From: Methanosarcina sp. ERenArc_MAG2
Lineage (GTDB): Archaea > Halobacteriota > Methanosarcinia > Methanosarcinales > Methanosarcinaceae
Direction: 5' to 3'
Assembly (NCBI GenBank): GCA_023955635.1
Contig: JAMXHR010000010.1
Coordinates: 124,001-188,000 of the forward strand
DNA length: 64,000 nucleotides
Each line of letters starts with the position of its first letter. The first letter of the stretch is position 1. A program made the position numbers and the translations under genes. Below are positions 26,828-36,085 of this stretch, piece by piece. The notes below the pieces were generated by a model that had not been told where the DNA came from, made no database searches, and saw only the letters and a program-made list of their open reading frames with translations.

Positions 26828-27755
26828 TTACTTTCTTTTGTACAGGAGTACTGCAAACAGGCTGGCTATTCCATAATATATCCCAAAGCTTGGTGTACTC
26901 GGAATTTCTTTTTGTTGATTTTGTGGCTCTTTATTCTCTGTATTGTTTTCATTAATTGTTTTATTTGATGCAAGCTGTATTCCCGTTGCAGTTTCTTCAG
27001 ATTGTTTCGCTGTACCCGTTATTGCAAATGAAGAGAATCCTGAAGTTTTTGCGGTGAGATACAGGAATTTGTCATCTTCACCTGAAAGACTTACTGGAAA
27101 TTGTTCCCATTTTTTATCGCTGTATCTGTTCAGAGTAATAAAATCTGGATTGATTTTTTGTCCTTTACCTAGGATTTTCAACCTTGAAAAAAACAACTGG
27201 ATTTTCTATATTCTTTGAGGTTGCAACCCCTCCATTCCCGACCCAGGCATTAAAAGACTTATAAACTTCACCTTCAGGCAATCCAGATACTAGAGTTGAT
27301 TTCCCTTTGAGCTGCTCGGCAATGGTTGTAGTCTTGCCAAAAGTTTTCTTTGCATCAAAGTTTACATACACAACACAGGTTGCTTTCTTTGTGAAATCAA
27401 ACTTTACAGGCTTCCAGTTTGTAACATAAGCTTCTAAAAGTTCTTTTACCTGAACATTCTTTGTAGGTTCAAGGGAGCCTTCTGCACCTCTACACTGGAA
27501 CACTATTGCTATTTCCTCCACTTTAACTGCTTGGTGTAAGTACAATTATCTTAGCGATTTTTGCTAGGAAAGTAACGTTTTCATTGTTTACTGTCAGTTT
27601 AAAAGTATAGGTTCCAGGACTCGCGTATACATAAACCGGTTCATATCATTTGAATCGAGCTGTCCGTCGCCATTGAATCTTAGATCCTTGAAGTTGCTTT
27701 CTGGGAAAGATCGTTAAACTGTACTGTCAGGGGACCTTAACCTTCTGTAATCTTG
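26828..27755 (-). pseudogene. Broken PGF-pre-PGF domain, C-terminus of the surface protein
   Basis: Minus-strand frames give the PGF-pre-PGF domain found at the end of many Methanosarcina surface proteins: 'TKNVQVKELLEAYVTNWKPVKFDF', 'VYVNFDAKKTFGKTTTIAEQLKGKSTLVS', then 'NPDFITLNRYSDKKWEQFPVSL', 'TAKTSGFSSFAITG', and a final membrane segment with KRK. Between the blocks there are at least two one-base losses in A-runs and a stop (TAG for the expected Trp near 27172). The front (27546-27755) is more eroded. It must once have continued the gene at 27756-29918. Several lesions together suggest true decay. Confidence 0.85.
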
Positions 27756-29918
27756 CTATTGAAGTCTGCCACCGGGAGTTTTTGGATCAGTAACAACTAT
27801 GTAACCCAGCCTTGTCGCTGTACTGTTCCCTGAGGCATTTTCTACAGTTAGACCGACTGTATAATTTCCTGGCTTCGTAAACGTGTGGGTTACATTCATG
27901 GCATGTTTTGAATTGATACCATCGCCGAAATCCCAATACCAAGAGGTTGGTACTCCACCAGTGACGATACCACTGTATACCAGCGTTCGAGGTCTCGTAG
28001 CAGCGAATAACACCGTTAAAGGTGCTGTTCCAGAGGTTACATTAGCAGAGAAGTCTGCAACTGGCGTTTCTGGGGAAGTTACACTAATATAAACCCACTC
28101 TGTCACCGTACTAATTCTCGTACTAATGCTCTCTTCATTTGCAACTGTTAAAGTAACATTATAAAATCCTGGCTTTGTAAACGTATGTGTTGCATTCATG
28201 GCATGTTTTGAGTAACTACCGTCCCCAAAGTCCCAATACCAAGAGGTTGGTACTCCACCAGTGCTAGTATCAGTGAATGATACCGTTAGAGGTACTTTTC
28301 CAGAGGTTACATTGGCAGAGAAGTCTGCAACTGATATTTTTGGGGAAGTTACGTTGATATATCTCCGCTTTGTCACCGTACTAATGCTCGCTTCATTTGC
28401 CACTGTTAAAGTAACATTATAAAATCCTGGCTTTGTAAACGTATGGGTTGCATTCATAGCATGTTTTGAATTGATACCATCGCCGAAATCCCAATACCAA
28501 GAGATTGGTACTCCTCCAGTGCTGATATCATCGAATCGCATATCTAAAGGTGCAGGCCCGGAAGTTGTTACACCAGCAAGGAAGTCTGCAACTAGTGTTT
28601 CTGGGGAAGTTACAACAATATAATTCTGTTTTGTTACTGTACTATTGCCTGCTTCATTTGCCACTGTTAAAGTAACATTATACACTCCTGGCTTCGTAAA
28701 AGTATGTGTTGCATTCATGGCATGTTTTGAGTAAATTCCGTCCCCAGTGTCCCAATACCAAGAAGTTGATACTCCACCAGTGCTAGTATCAGTAAATAGC
28801 ACCGTTAAAGGTGCTGTTCCAGAAGTCACATTGGATGTAAACCCAGCTTGTGGCTCTATGGGTTTAGCAGTAAGATCATACATATAGATGTCACTAAAAT
28901 AACCGTCACCAGGGGGCAATCTTTGACGATTATCCCTATACACTATCCTGTCTCCGTAGATATCAGGATCGTATGCATTTCCACTGGTGGTAATCTGAGT
29001 CTCCTTCTGAGTTGAGAGATTGTACATATAGATATCTTCTTTTCCATTACGACAATCTTGCCACACTATCCTATCACCATAGATAGCTGGAGACGAACCT
29101 AACGAGGACTGTTCGCTGTAAGAGATCCGGCTTTCTTTCTCAGTGGAGAAGTTATACATGTAGACCTCCCCTGTTCCCTTAGTAAAGTCTGAATTGTGAC
29201 TATCATGCCATATTATCCTATCACCGTAGATCACGGGATTATATGTTCTTCCACCAGTGCTGATCCTGGTTTCCTTCTTAGTGGAAAGGTCATAAATGCA
29301 GATACTATCTCTGCTAATGGAATTGTTATTTTTATCTATAATAGTTCCATTGCACCAAGAATCCTCCCACACTACCCACACTATTTTGTTTTCATATATC
29401 GAAGGGTTATTTGCAGATCCGTTTGTGGTTATCTGAGTTTTCATCTGAGTGGAAATGTTGTACATATAGACATCGATCTTAGAGTTGCGTTCCTCAGCCC
29501 ACACAATTCTATCACTGTAAATATCAGGAACACAATGGGACAAATTCTCTGCGATTAGTGAACTTGTAGAATTAAGTATATCATACACGTAAAGTCTGTC
29601 CCTAACCGGGTTCTCATTTACATTACAAATACAGCATACAATTTTATTATCATAGATGGCAGAATGTGCTGCATTATAATGCTCAGGTATACTAATTGTA
29701 GTATCATTTCCGGTTTTTAAGTCATAAAGATGAATTTTGTCCCAATATGACCACACCACTTTATCACCATAAATAGAAGGCTCTCCATTCTCTCCAATAT
29801 CTTCTGAGAGCCTGATTTCCTGGGCAGCTAATGCTACGGATGAAATTAAAATAGAACACACAAAAAATAAAATAGTTGAAGCTAAAGCTATCGAGTATAA
29901 TTTTTTGTTAATTTTCAC
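27756..29918 (-). CDS. Surface protein: TolB-like beta-propeller plus four PKD domains
   Basis: A 720-residue exported protein, truncated at its C-terminus. Signal peptide at 1-31 (ends ISSVALA). Residues ~35-350 hold about seven repeats of the type 'PDIYGDRIVYRDNR / DIYMYNLSTQKETQIT', a TolB-like propeller. Four PKD domains follow, each with 'SWYWDFGDG' and 'HTFTKPGxYNVTLTV'; the fourth has a local insertion (AATRPRTLVYSGI). The frame then leaves the domain in 'TDPKTPGGRLQ'; one C too many near 27772 hides 'PVADFNSKITEG', a fifth PKD start. The DNA of the PKD units is highly repetitive, which invites recombination. Likely an S-layer-associated adhesin. Confidence 0.9.
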   Translation of the reverse strand: MKINKKLYSIALASTILFFVCSILISSVALAAQEIRLSEDIGENGEPSIYGDKVVWSYWDKIHLYDLKTGNDTTISIPEHYNAAHSAIYDNKIVCCICNVNENPVRDRLYVYDILNSTSSLIAENLSHCVPDIYSDRIVWAEERNSKIDVYMYNISTQMKTQITTNGSANNPSIYENKIVWVVWEDSWCNGTIIDKNNNSISRDSICIYDLSTKKETRISTGGRTYNPVIYGDRIIWHDSHNSDFTKGTGEVYMYNFSTEKESRISYSEQSSLGSSPAIYGDRIVWQDCRNGKEDIYMYNLSTQKETQITTSGNAYDPDIYGDRIVYRDNRQRLPPGDGYFSDIYMYDLTAKPIEPQAGFTSNVTSGTAPLTVLFTDTSTGGVSTSWYWDTGDGIYSKHAMNATHTFTKPGVYNVTLTVANEAGNSTVTKQNYIVVTSPETLVADFLAGVTTSGPAPLDMRFDDISTGGVPISWYWDFGDGINSKHAMNATHTFTKPGFYNVTLTVANEASISTVTKRRYINVTSPKISVADFSANVTSGKVPLTVSFTDTSTGGVPTSWYWDFGDGSYSKHAMNATHTFTKPGFYNVTLTVANEESISTRISTVTEWVYISVTSPETPVADFSANVTSGTAPLTVLFAATRPRTLVYSGIVTGGVPTSWYWDFGDGINSKHAMNVTHTFTKPGNYTVGLTVENASGNSTATRLGYIVVTDPKTPGGRLQ

Positions 29919-30197
29919 CAGTTTCTTCCCCTTATATTCATTTAAATAAAATTAATTGTCAAGCCATAAATTCAATATTTAATTCTTTAATTTTAAATTC
30001 AGAATATATAAAAACAAAAGAATTTAAGATCATTTATTAAAAAAAGTATTCTGGGAAATCAAAGTTGAGTTAAGATACCAAAATGCTAGGCATAAAAACT
30101 TACAAGATGTCTTAAGAATTCATACCTACATAGAATTATCATGTAGAAAGTTCCTAAATCGCTGAAACTCCCTTCTGCGTGAAAAAGTAAAGATTAT
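29919..30197. other. Promoter region of the surface protein
   Basis: AT-rich. AAGGGGAAG lies before the start codon, and TATA-like runs occur near 29960 and 30005. No gene seen before the MITE at 30198. Confidence 0.45.
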
Positions 30198-30316
30198 TAG
30201 GACTTACGCACTTCAGATTCAAAATCAAGCACAGTAACCATCAGAATTAGAATTTGAATTTCAGGAAGTTGTAAGCCTACTGCAGTTGATTTGGTACTTC
30301 AAGTGCGTAAGTCCTA
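30198..30316. mobile_element. 119-bp MITE, copy C (inverted)
   Basis: Same element as copies A, B and D in the opposite orientation. Unlike those it has no matching flanks (ATTAT left, TCTTT right), so one side has been replaced by deletion or recombination. It cuts off the IS630-type transposase gene. Confidence 0.88.
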
Positions 30317-30714
30317 TCTTTGATACAATTCTCCCTGATATGTTCAGCAAGGAGTCTCTGAGTCCAGATTTCATGAGGATAACCAAGATCTTTTGGTTTC
30401 ATACATGCAAGTGAGACTACGTAAGCTCGTGATTCAGCACTAATATCTTGAGGTCTCCCACTTTTTGATTTATCTACCAAGCCTTCTTTAACCCCAAAAT
30501 CTAAAACTCTTTGTATCCAGAGTCTTACAGTTTTGTAATCTACTTTTAACTCTCTGGAGATCTCGGTATCGTTTTTTTCCTGATAGCTCAAAAGAACTAT
30601 CTTGGATCTTTTAACAATACTTGCAGCTTGATTTCTGGAACGACTTAACTTGGTCAAATAATCTAACTCTTTTTGAGTAAATGGTAATTTAGGGCGAAGG
30701 CTTATACGAGGCAT
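30317..30714 (-). pseudogene. IS630-family transposase, N-terminal fragment
   Basis: About 132 residues with two helix-turn-helix units ('SRNQAASIVKRSKIVLLSYQ', 'DTEISRELKVDYKTVRLWIQRVLDFG', 'GRPQDISAESRAYVVSLAC') as at the start of IS630/Tc1-type transposases. The catalytic DDE part is missing: the frame runs into the MITE and stops. Confidence 0.88.
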
Positions 30715-30774
30715 AAGAGTATTTATTGAACAATTAATATAATTACTTTATGGATATATATCAGAATCAATGCA

Positions 30775-30849
30775 CTAGGGAAATCCTCTCCATGTTTTCC
30801 ATGTGGATGATGTTCTATAAACCTCTCCATCGTCCGCTTCCTATTGTCA
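30775..30849 (-). pseudogene. Out-of-frame repeat of the MarR tail
   Basis: Just after the MarR stop, another frame reads 'DDDNRKRTMERFIEHHPHGKHGEDF', a second copy of the tail block 'MMEKFMEHYLHGKHEDDF' found inside the gene. One inserted base separates it from the gene. The His/Gly-rich tail seems to expand by duplication. Confidence 0.55.
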
Positions 30850-31422
30850 TCATCTCTTGCCACCCCGCCCATGAGGTAATCTGCCTCTAAATAAAACAGA
30901 GAAATCATCTTCATGTTTTCCATGGAGATAATGTTCCATAAACTTCTCCATCATCTGCTTGCGTAAATCATTATCATCACCCGGTAATTGATCTTCAAGG
31001 CTTTTAATGATGCGCTGCAAATATTCATAAAGTTTAGCCAGTTCTTCATCACTCAGGCAGTCAAACACTTTATCCAGATCAAGCGGCATGTCATCAATCT
31101 CGCCGGCAACGGCGGCACCTTCTTCGGTGAGTTTTATATTGAAGCTGCGACGATCTTCCTCTACTGGTTCACGCTTGATATATCCTTTCTTTTCCAGTTT
31201 ATTAAGAAGTTCTGCCAAACCTTGCTTGCTCATATCCAGCAGGTAAGTCAACTCCTTCTGGCTTATTTCCGGCTTCAACTTTAGAATAGAGAGCACGCGC
31301 CCCTGTCCTCTGTGGGGGTTGCCCAACGGTCCAAATTCCATGAAATGTTGCGTATGGTAGCGATGCAGCAATCCTTGCAAGCGTATGAACTGTTCTAATA
31401 TCTCATTTTTTATTTCACTCAT
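30850..31422 (-). CDS. MarR-family transcriptional regulator, second copy
   Basis: 190 residues, about 90% identical by eye to the protein at 10805 through the winged helix and dimer helices; it differs mainly in the tail ('HGKHEDDFSVLFRGRLPHGRGGKR'). GGAGAT lies eight bases before the ATG. A 129-bp IS5-type MITE has landed between this ribosome site and the iteron block (31599-31673), moving the presumed operator about 150 bases away. Expression control may therefore differ from the first copy. Confidence 0.92.
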   Translation of the reverse strand: MSEIKNEILEQFIRLQGLLHRYHTQHFMEFGPLGNPHRGQGRVLSILKLKPEISQKELTYLLDMSKQGLAELLNKLEKKGYIKREPVEEDRRSFNIKLTEEGAAVAGEIDDMPLDLDKVFDCLSDEELAKLYEYLQRIIKSLEDQLPGDDNDLRKQMMEKFMEHYLHGKHEDDFSVLFRGRLPHGRGGKR

Positions 31423-31445
31423 ATGAAAGATCTCCTTTTTACTTA

Positions 31446-31574
31446 GAGCCTATCCGAGAAGTGGTTACCTGTTGCAAGTTTTACGTTATACAAACTGAAA
31501 AATAAGAATGAGAACCTTGAATAATAAACTTATTGTGATTTTCAAAATGCATTACTGACTTTTCGGATAGGCTT
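31446..31574. mobile_element. 129-bp IS5-type MITE
   Basis: Ends GAGCCTATCCGAGAAGTGG and ACTTTTCGGATAGGCTT match the ends of the IS5 element at 2894; TTA precedes the left end, as at that element. The interior is unrelated and non-coding. Mobilised, presumably, by the IS5 transposase. Confidence 0.82.
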
Positions 31575-31598
31575 TTGGTAGAATTTTTCAAGGTAATT

Positions 31599-31673
31599 TT
31601 ATTAAGTACTTAATAGTAAAACGCTTGATAGTAAACCCCCTGAGAGTCAAGTACCTGATAGTATAGTACTTGA
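31599..31673 (-). promoter_or_regulatory. Five 15-bp iterons
   Basis: On the minus strand: TCAAGTACTATACTA, TCAGGTACTTGACTC, TCAGGGGGTTTACTA, TCAAGCGTTTTACTA, TTAAGTACTTAATAA. Same register and consensus as the block at 10701, with one more unit. Confidence 0.78.
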
Positions 31674-31697
31674 CCATAATATTTAATTCTTTCTAAC

Positions 31698-31785
31698 GGA
31701 TTCTGTGTAATCTATGTGGTCCTGGTGAAATTTTCGACATTATAGGCGCATATCTGTAGAATAACCTCGTCAACTACATAGTTTC
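31698..31785. mobile_element. 88-bp MITE, copy 2
   Basis: Ends GGATTCTGTGTAATCTATG and the complement of CAACTACATAGTTTCG. Same family as 9265, 38606 and 38815; the right-hand copy of this element in unit 2 is 38606-38695. 24 bases separate it from the iterons. Confidence 0.65.
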
Positions 31786-32120
31786 GAAGAAAAGACACCG
31801 GTATTAGACTATCTAGGGGGTAAATGAAAGAGGAATGGATTAGGGTATGATAGAGGCAATTTACCAGAGCTTGCAGTTCTTAAGAAACGAATCCTTGTCA
31901 AAGACGGACATTAACGACCCAAACAAGTTGAAAATTCAACTATTACCCTTGAAAATTCCCTATCTGGGGGCGGCAACGATTCGTTCTTTTTGGAGTCACT
32001 CAATATACCCAGTTCCAAAAAAACTACAAAAAAGTAAGCTAAAGATTCTCAAGTCTGACAACTTAGTTTTTAACTGCTCAATTTTTTCAATACATATGGT
32101 TTAATTGCAGTATTAACACC

Positions 32121-32368
32121 CGACATTCCGCAGATAGCTTTATGAAAATAGTATTTTTACTGATATCGTTTTTGTATTTTCGCTAAATAAATTAGAAAAA
32201 TTATTTGGCTTAGTTTCTTAAAAATAAAAGTTCAAAGCTCTCGATGATGACAAATAATTAAAAGTTTACAAGATATTTCGAGAAGCATATGATTAAATAA
32301 GCATAGCAGTTTTAAAAAAACGATAGCAAGAAAAATGGTGAAATTTCATGTTCATCTGCGGAATGTCG
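32121..32368. mobile_element. 248-bp inverted-repeat element
   Basis: Perfect 15-base ends CGACATTCCGCAGAT / ATCTGCGGAATGTCG around an AT-rich non-coding core. No target duplication visible. Probably a MITE of unknown family. Confidence 0.65.
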
Positions 32369-32462
32369 ATTACACAATTATATTCAAATGAAAAATTCAC
32401 TTGATCAACCAATACTCTTTGAAAACGAAGATGGTTTCCATCAATTGTTGCTCGGCCTGAAA

Positions 32463-32582
32463 TCATGCCGCCTTACTATTTCTTTTGTTTTTAATTACAA
32501 TGGTGACTATCACAGCAAGGACAACCGTGATAATTGCCACCTTGCTTAACGCCAAGGTTCTGAGAAAATTATTATTTATCAT
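32463..32582 (-). CDS. 39-residue single-span membrane peptide
   Basis: MINNNFLRTLALSKVAIITV continues with 'VLAVIVTIVIKNKRNSKAA': a short N-terminus, one membrane span and a basic tail. GAAAGG lies upstream. It is the last gene of the ABC operon, 27 bases after the permease. In bacterial lantibiotic- or peptide-export loci, small membrane peptides often accompany the exporter; that role is inferred. No family recognised. Confidence 0.6.
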   Translation of the reverse strand: MINNNFLRTLALSKVAIITVVLAVIVTIVIKNKRNSKAA

Positions 32583-32609
32583 TGTTTCGCCTTTCTTTAT
32601 TGGTTGAAT

Positions 32610-33371
32610 TTATTTAATATCTATCTTCTTAAACAGAACGCTTCCAACAATGGTTCCCCCTACCAAATAACACAGCGCCACTATGACGCCTTGTAGCACA
32701 GCACCGCTCGCAGGAGTGAGAGTGGCAAGCGCACCCACATTGTCATTAATCCAATAGTTTGACAATGTTATGCCTTCCCCGGACAGAAAGTCGAGTATTG
32801 CTAAAAGATAGGGCATCAAAATCAATATAATGATATTGGTGGCGATAGATGTACCATTTCCGCGAAAAGACATTGAAAAGGCAACAAATACAGATGTAAA
32901 TGCCAGCATCAGCAAGCCTTCTCCGAGTATCAGCGGCAACATATTAGAGATAGCGGCAATGTTATGCGGATCAAAGCCCCAAAGGAATGTGCCGGTGATA
33001 CAAGCAGACAGAATATAAGCTACAAACATTGCCAAAGTTGCTATACCACAAACCGCAAGTTTAGAAAGATACATTCTCACACGATTAACACCTTTGGAAA
33101 TATAGTTCTTTATTGTGCCGCCGTGAAATTCGACTGACACAAAAATGGAAACGAATACCGCAAGGATAATTGGGAATATATTCATGCCGAGTGAATGACC
33201 AATCATTTCTACACCGCTTAGGCTCATCGCCGCAAAATCTTCATCTCCTCTGGAAATTCCTAACTGCATGACTATGGGTATAAATGATGCAAAAGCGATG
33301 CATATAACTAAACAGATGTAAAACGGTTTTGACTTTTTTAGCTTATAAAGTTCTGATTTAATAACATTCAT
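32610..33371 (-). CDS. ABC-2 permease of lantibiotic-immunity type
   Basis: A 253-residue membrane protein with six spans. 'VIKSELYKLKKSKPFYICLVICI' at the N-terminus and 'VEFHGGTIKNYISKGVNRVRMYLSKL' are typical of bacterial ABC-2 permeases in bacitracin / lantibiotic resistance pairs. Start and ATPase stop overlap (ATGA). The protein looks bacterial (Firmicutes-like) rather than archaeal, in keeping with an acquired island. Confidence 0.88.
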   Translation of the reverse strand: MNVIKSELYKLKKSKPFYICLVICIAFASFIPIVMQLGISRGDEDFAAMSLSGVEMIGHSLGMNIFPIILAVFVSIFVSVEFHGGTIKNYISKGVNRVRMYLSKLAVCGIATLAMFVAYILSACITGTFLWGFDPHNIAAISNMLPLILGEGLLMLAFTSVFVAFSMSFRGNGTSIATNIIILILMPYLLAILDFLSGEGITLSNYWINDNVGALATLTPASGAVLQGVIVALCYLVGGTIVGSVLFKKIDIK

Positions 33372-33919
33372 GATTTTTTCCCTCCAAGCATATCCATAAA
33401 AAAGCCTTCAAGGTCTTGTTCGCCGGGGATAAAAGCCGACACGGCAAGCCCGCTTGAAACAAGCATTCGGTTAATACTGGCCGCTTCCTCAAGGTGGTCG
33501 TACAAAATAATCACATTGTTCGCAGTTATCTCAAAGTTTGCACTGACATTGGTTTTTAGTAACTGCTCTGCCTTGTCCGGATTATCTACAACAATTTTTA
33601 TGTTGCGGCGGCTTCTGCATTCGAGTTCCTCTGACGTAAACTCATCAATAAGTTCGCCCTTGTGAATTACACCGTAACAGTTTGCCATCCGAGAGAGTTC
33701 GTCTAAAATATGACTGGATATTATGATTGTCAGTTTTTTCTCCTTGTTCAGCTTCAAAAGCAAGTCGCGCACCTCTTTGATACCCATAGGGTCAAGGCCG
33801 TTCATCGGCTCGTCTAAAATAAGAAACTCGGGATTTCCAATCATAGCGACGGCTATCATCAACCGTTGTTTCATGCCAAGGGAAAAATCCTTGGTTTTCT
33901 TTTTGCCCACGTTGCTAAG

Positions 33920-35207
33920 GGCTCGTCACAAAATAATTTAATTAACTCACTCCATTCTTTGGTTTGAATGTGTAATTCCATTCTCCGTGAAACTCATCAA
34001 GTATAATGCCCAATTTTTCAACCTGTTTTTTTCGATTTTAATTCCTGTTGGATACTTATTCGTGTCTAACATGCATTTTACTTCAAGCCCTTTTGATGTA
34101 GTTGTTGCTGCAATAAGGTTTACAACTACTTCATAGCTTGTTAGTGGTTTTCCTCTCCAATTAAGAGTAATCTGGGAAAATAGTCTATGCTCTATTTTAT
34201 TCCATTTACTTGTACCTGGAGGAAAGTGACAAACCGAAATCTCCAATCCGATTTCATCCGTTAATTTTTGTAATTCTGTTTTCCACAATTTTACTCTTGA
34301 TCCATTGCTTCCCCCACAATCTGCAGTAATTAAAAGTTTTTTTGCATCAGGATATGATTTACACCCCATTAGATTCCACCATCTACGTATACTTTCAACT
34401 GCAAAAGACGCTGTATCATGATCTATGCCGACGTTTACCCATCCCTCATTATTAGCAATGTCGTATACCCCATATGGATTTACCTTTCCCAGTTCTTTAT
34501 CCTTAAAATCATATACATTGACAAGTATTGGATCTTTTTTTGGACGCAATTCACGGCCAACATTCTTGAAATTTCCGATTAACTCTTTCTTTTTAGTATC
34601 TACTGAGATTACAGGCTGATGTTCACCTTGAAATATTTTACATTTTTCACTTATATGCTCAAATTGTTTGTCACGATCAGGATGCTCAGTTCCTTCTATG
34701 GTTTTCTTATTCGCTTGTAAACTGTAACCAAGCATGTGAAGCATATCCGCAACTCTTGTATGGCTTACTTTATGTCCGATATTCTGAAGTTCCCCTGCTA
34801 TATTTCGAAGACTTTTACAAGTCCAGAGTAAAGGAGATTCCGGATCCCCACGACTTGTTGGTTCAATAAGTGCCTCAAGATCGGACAAAAGAGTAGGGTC
34901 TTTCTCAACAATCTTTTTACGACCTCCTCCAGGAGCACGTATTTTATTATCAGAAAGAGATTTGCCACTTTCCAGTTCAGTGCAACCTTTTTTAATTGTA
35001 TTTTCAGAAATACCAGTTGCACGAGAAACTATGCTGATGTTGCCTTTGCCAATACTAAGCGCTTCTGCAGCTGCAAATAAACGTTTGCTTTTTTCATCAA
35101 GAAAAGGTTTTAGCAAGTTATATTTTTTGGAAATAATTTCCTCAAGCATATAGACCAAATAGGATTAACTTATATAAAAAAATACTCAATCTATTTTGTT
35201 ACGAATA
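33920..35207 (-). mobile_element. ISAzo13-family element, 1288 bp
   Basis: Ends GGCTCGTCACAAAATA and, inverted, TATTCGTAACAAAATA. CTAAG is duplicated at 33915-33919 and 35208-35212. The transposase gene fills nearly the whole element. Confidence 0.9.
33947..35158 (-). CDS. ISAzo13-family transposase
   Basis: 403 residues. Family blocks: 'KIRAPGGGRKKIVEKDPTLL', 'WTCKSLRNIAGELQNIGHKVS', 'PVISVDTKKKELIGNF' (first Asp), 'LLITADCGGSNGSRVKLWK' (second Asp), 'HFPPGTSKWNKIEHRLFSQI' (Glu). The frame is intact, so it may be the active source for this family. Confidence 0.94.
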   Translation of the reverse strand: MVYMLEEIISKKYNLLKPFLDEKSKRLFAAAEALSIGKGNISIVSRATGISENTIKKGCTELESGKSLSDNKIRAPGGGRKKIVEKDPTLLSDLEALIEPTSRGDPESPLLWTCKSLRNIAGELQNIGHKVSHTRVADMLHMLGYSLQANKKTIEGTEHPDRDKQFEHISEKCKIFQGEHQPVISVDTKKKELIGNFKNVGRELRPKKDPILVNVYDFKDKELGKVNPYGVYDIANNEGWVNVGIDHDTASFAVESIRRWWNLMGCKSYPDAKKLLITADCGGSNGSRVKLWKTELQKLTDEIGLEISVCHFPPGTSKWNKIEHRLFSQITLNWRGKPLTSYEVVVNLIAATTTSKGLEVKCMLDTNKYPTGIKIEKNRLKNWALYLMSFTENGITHSNQRME

Positions 35208-35571
35208 CTAAGTCCTACAAAGTCAAGCAGTTCCGGCACAATGTTCTTTCCGGGGATGCCCATTAGTATGCGGTACACCTCTAAATTCTGCTCCGCTGTC
35301 ATGGCCGGATAGATAGCGGGATTCTCAATCATACAACCGATTAGCTTGCGCTGCTTTTCTAAATCGTTGCTTTCGAAAAGCTGTATTGTACCACCCGTGG
35401 GCTCGGCAAGTCCACAAAGCATCTTCATGAATGTTGTTTTACCCGCTCCATTTTCCCCGATAAAACCGTAAATGTCTCCTCGGCGAATATTGATACTCAC
35501 ATGGTTCACAGCATTCTTACCTGCGAACGCTTTACACAAGTCTTTTGTTTGCACGACAAATTCCATTTTCA

Positions 35572-35928
35572 TTACCTTGTATAATGTGTCGGGCGGTAGT
35601 TGCACATTCCGTACAGACAGGCGTGGAAGCGGATATTTTCCTCTGCTGAAAGCTGCGGGTCAAGACTGGGTTGCTGAAAGATGATACCCACATTTTCCCG
35701 CACGTGTTTTGACTCCTTTCCCACATCGTATCCGGCAATTTTAACGCTGCCTGATGTCATTGAAAGCGTTGTGGTCAGAATGGATATTGTGGTGGTTTTA
35801 CCCGCGCCATTCGGGCCGAGGAACGCGAAAAATTCACCCTCGTTCACCACAAAGCTCACTCCGTCCACCGCTGGGGTTTTTGCTTTGTTATATTGTTTGA
35901 CAAGTTTGTTCACTTCTATCAGTGACAT
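35572..35928 (-). pseudogene. Truncated DrrA-like ABC ATPase
   Basis: Codons 1-108 are an ABC ATPase: GGAGG then 'MSLIEVNKLVKQYNKAKTPAVDGVSF', Walker A 'GPNGAGKTTT', Q-loop 'VGIIFQQPSLDPQLSAEENIRFHACLYGM'. It then runs into the leader of the next ATPase gene and stops. The signature and Walker B halves were deleted. Confidence 0.87.
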
Positions 35929-36054
35929 AAAATAGCCTCCGTTTCGTTTGATAGCCTTAGTTGATAATTTCAACAAATTTTCGCTGAGCTTGGAAAGCCT
36001 GCGGTTTTCGGTTTCTATGATGGCAGCGTAATGCAAGACATCCTTCGGCCTCAA
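35929..36054 (-). pseudogene. Histidine-kinase fragment
   Basis: About 40 codons 'DVLHYAAIIETENRRLSKLSENLLKLST' match the helix after the phospho-accepting His of bacterial sensor kinases. Flanked by deletions on both sides. Shows the island once held a two-component system next to the ABC genes, as in bacterial peptide-resistance loci. Confidence 0.6.
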
Positions 36055-36085
36055 ATGTTAAACAGTTTATAAACTATGGCAAGGA

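Larger units (their letters stand above)
31092..31881. repeat. Large direct repeat, unit 1 (MarR front and promoter)
   Basis: The 5' part of the MarR gene, iterons, 88-bp MITE and ~100 bases beyond are repeated at 38132-38793 with roughly 95% identity, in the same orientation 7 kb away. Unit 1 additionally contains the MITE at 31446. The two units bracket the ABC island and could recombine to delete it. Confidence 0.85.
31675..32462. other. Gene-free interval with two mobile relics
   Basis: Holds the 88-bp MITE (31698) and a 248-bp inverted-repeat element (32121). An 85-codon plus-strand frame at 31847 has no ribosome site, no family match, and its first codons lie inside the direct repeat, so I do not call it a gene. 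Confidence 0.5.
33368..35572 (-). pseudogene. Lantibiotic-immunity-type ABC ATPase split by ISAzo13
   Basis: The front (35213-35572) has Walker A 'GENGAGKTT' and 'IGCMIENPAIYPAMTAEQNLEVYR'; the back (33368-33919) has 'SLGMKQRLMIAVAMIGNPEFLILDEPMNGLDP' and switch His in 'ISSHILDELSRMA'. The element at 33920-35207 plus one CTAAG (1293 bases) separates them; excision gives '…LLDFVGLSNVGKKKTKDFSLGMKQR…' and a 303-residue protein with no other lesion. A recent insertion. The ATG at 35572 follows AAGGTA. Confidence 0.92.

Noticed and set aside
26714..26968. Frame over the tRNA as a protein
   Set aside because: The first half is the tRNA-Leu gene, which folds perfectly; the rest is antisense to the surface-protein relic.
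31847..32104. 85-codon plus-strand frame as a gene
   Set aside because: Its first codons lie within the MarR direct repeat; no ribosome site or homology; the matching sequence at 38755 does not keep the frame.
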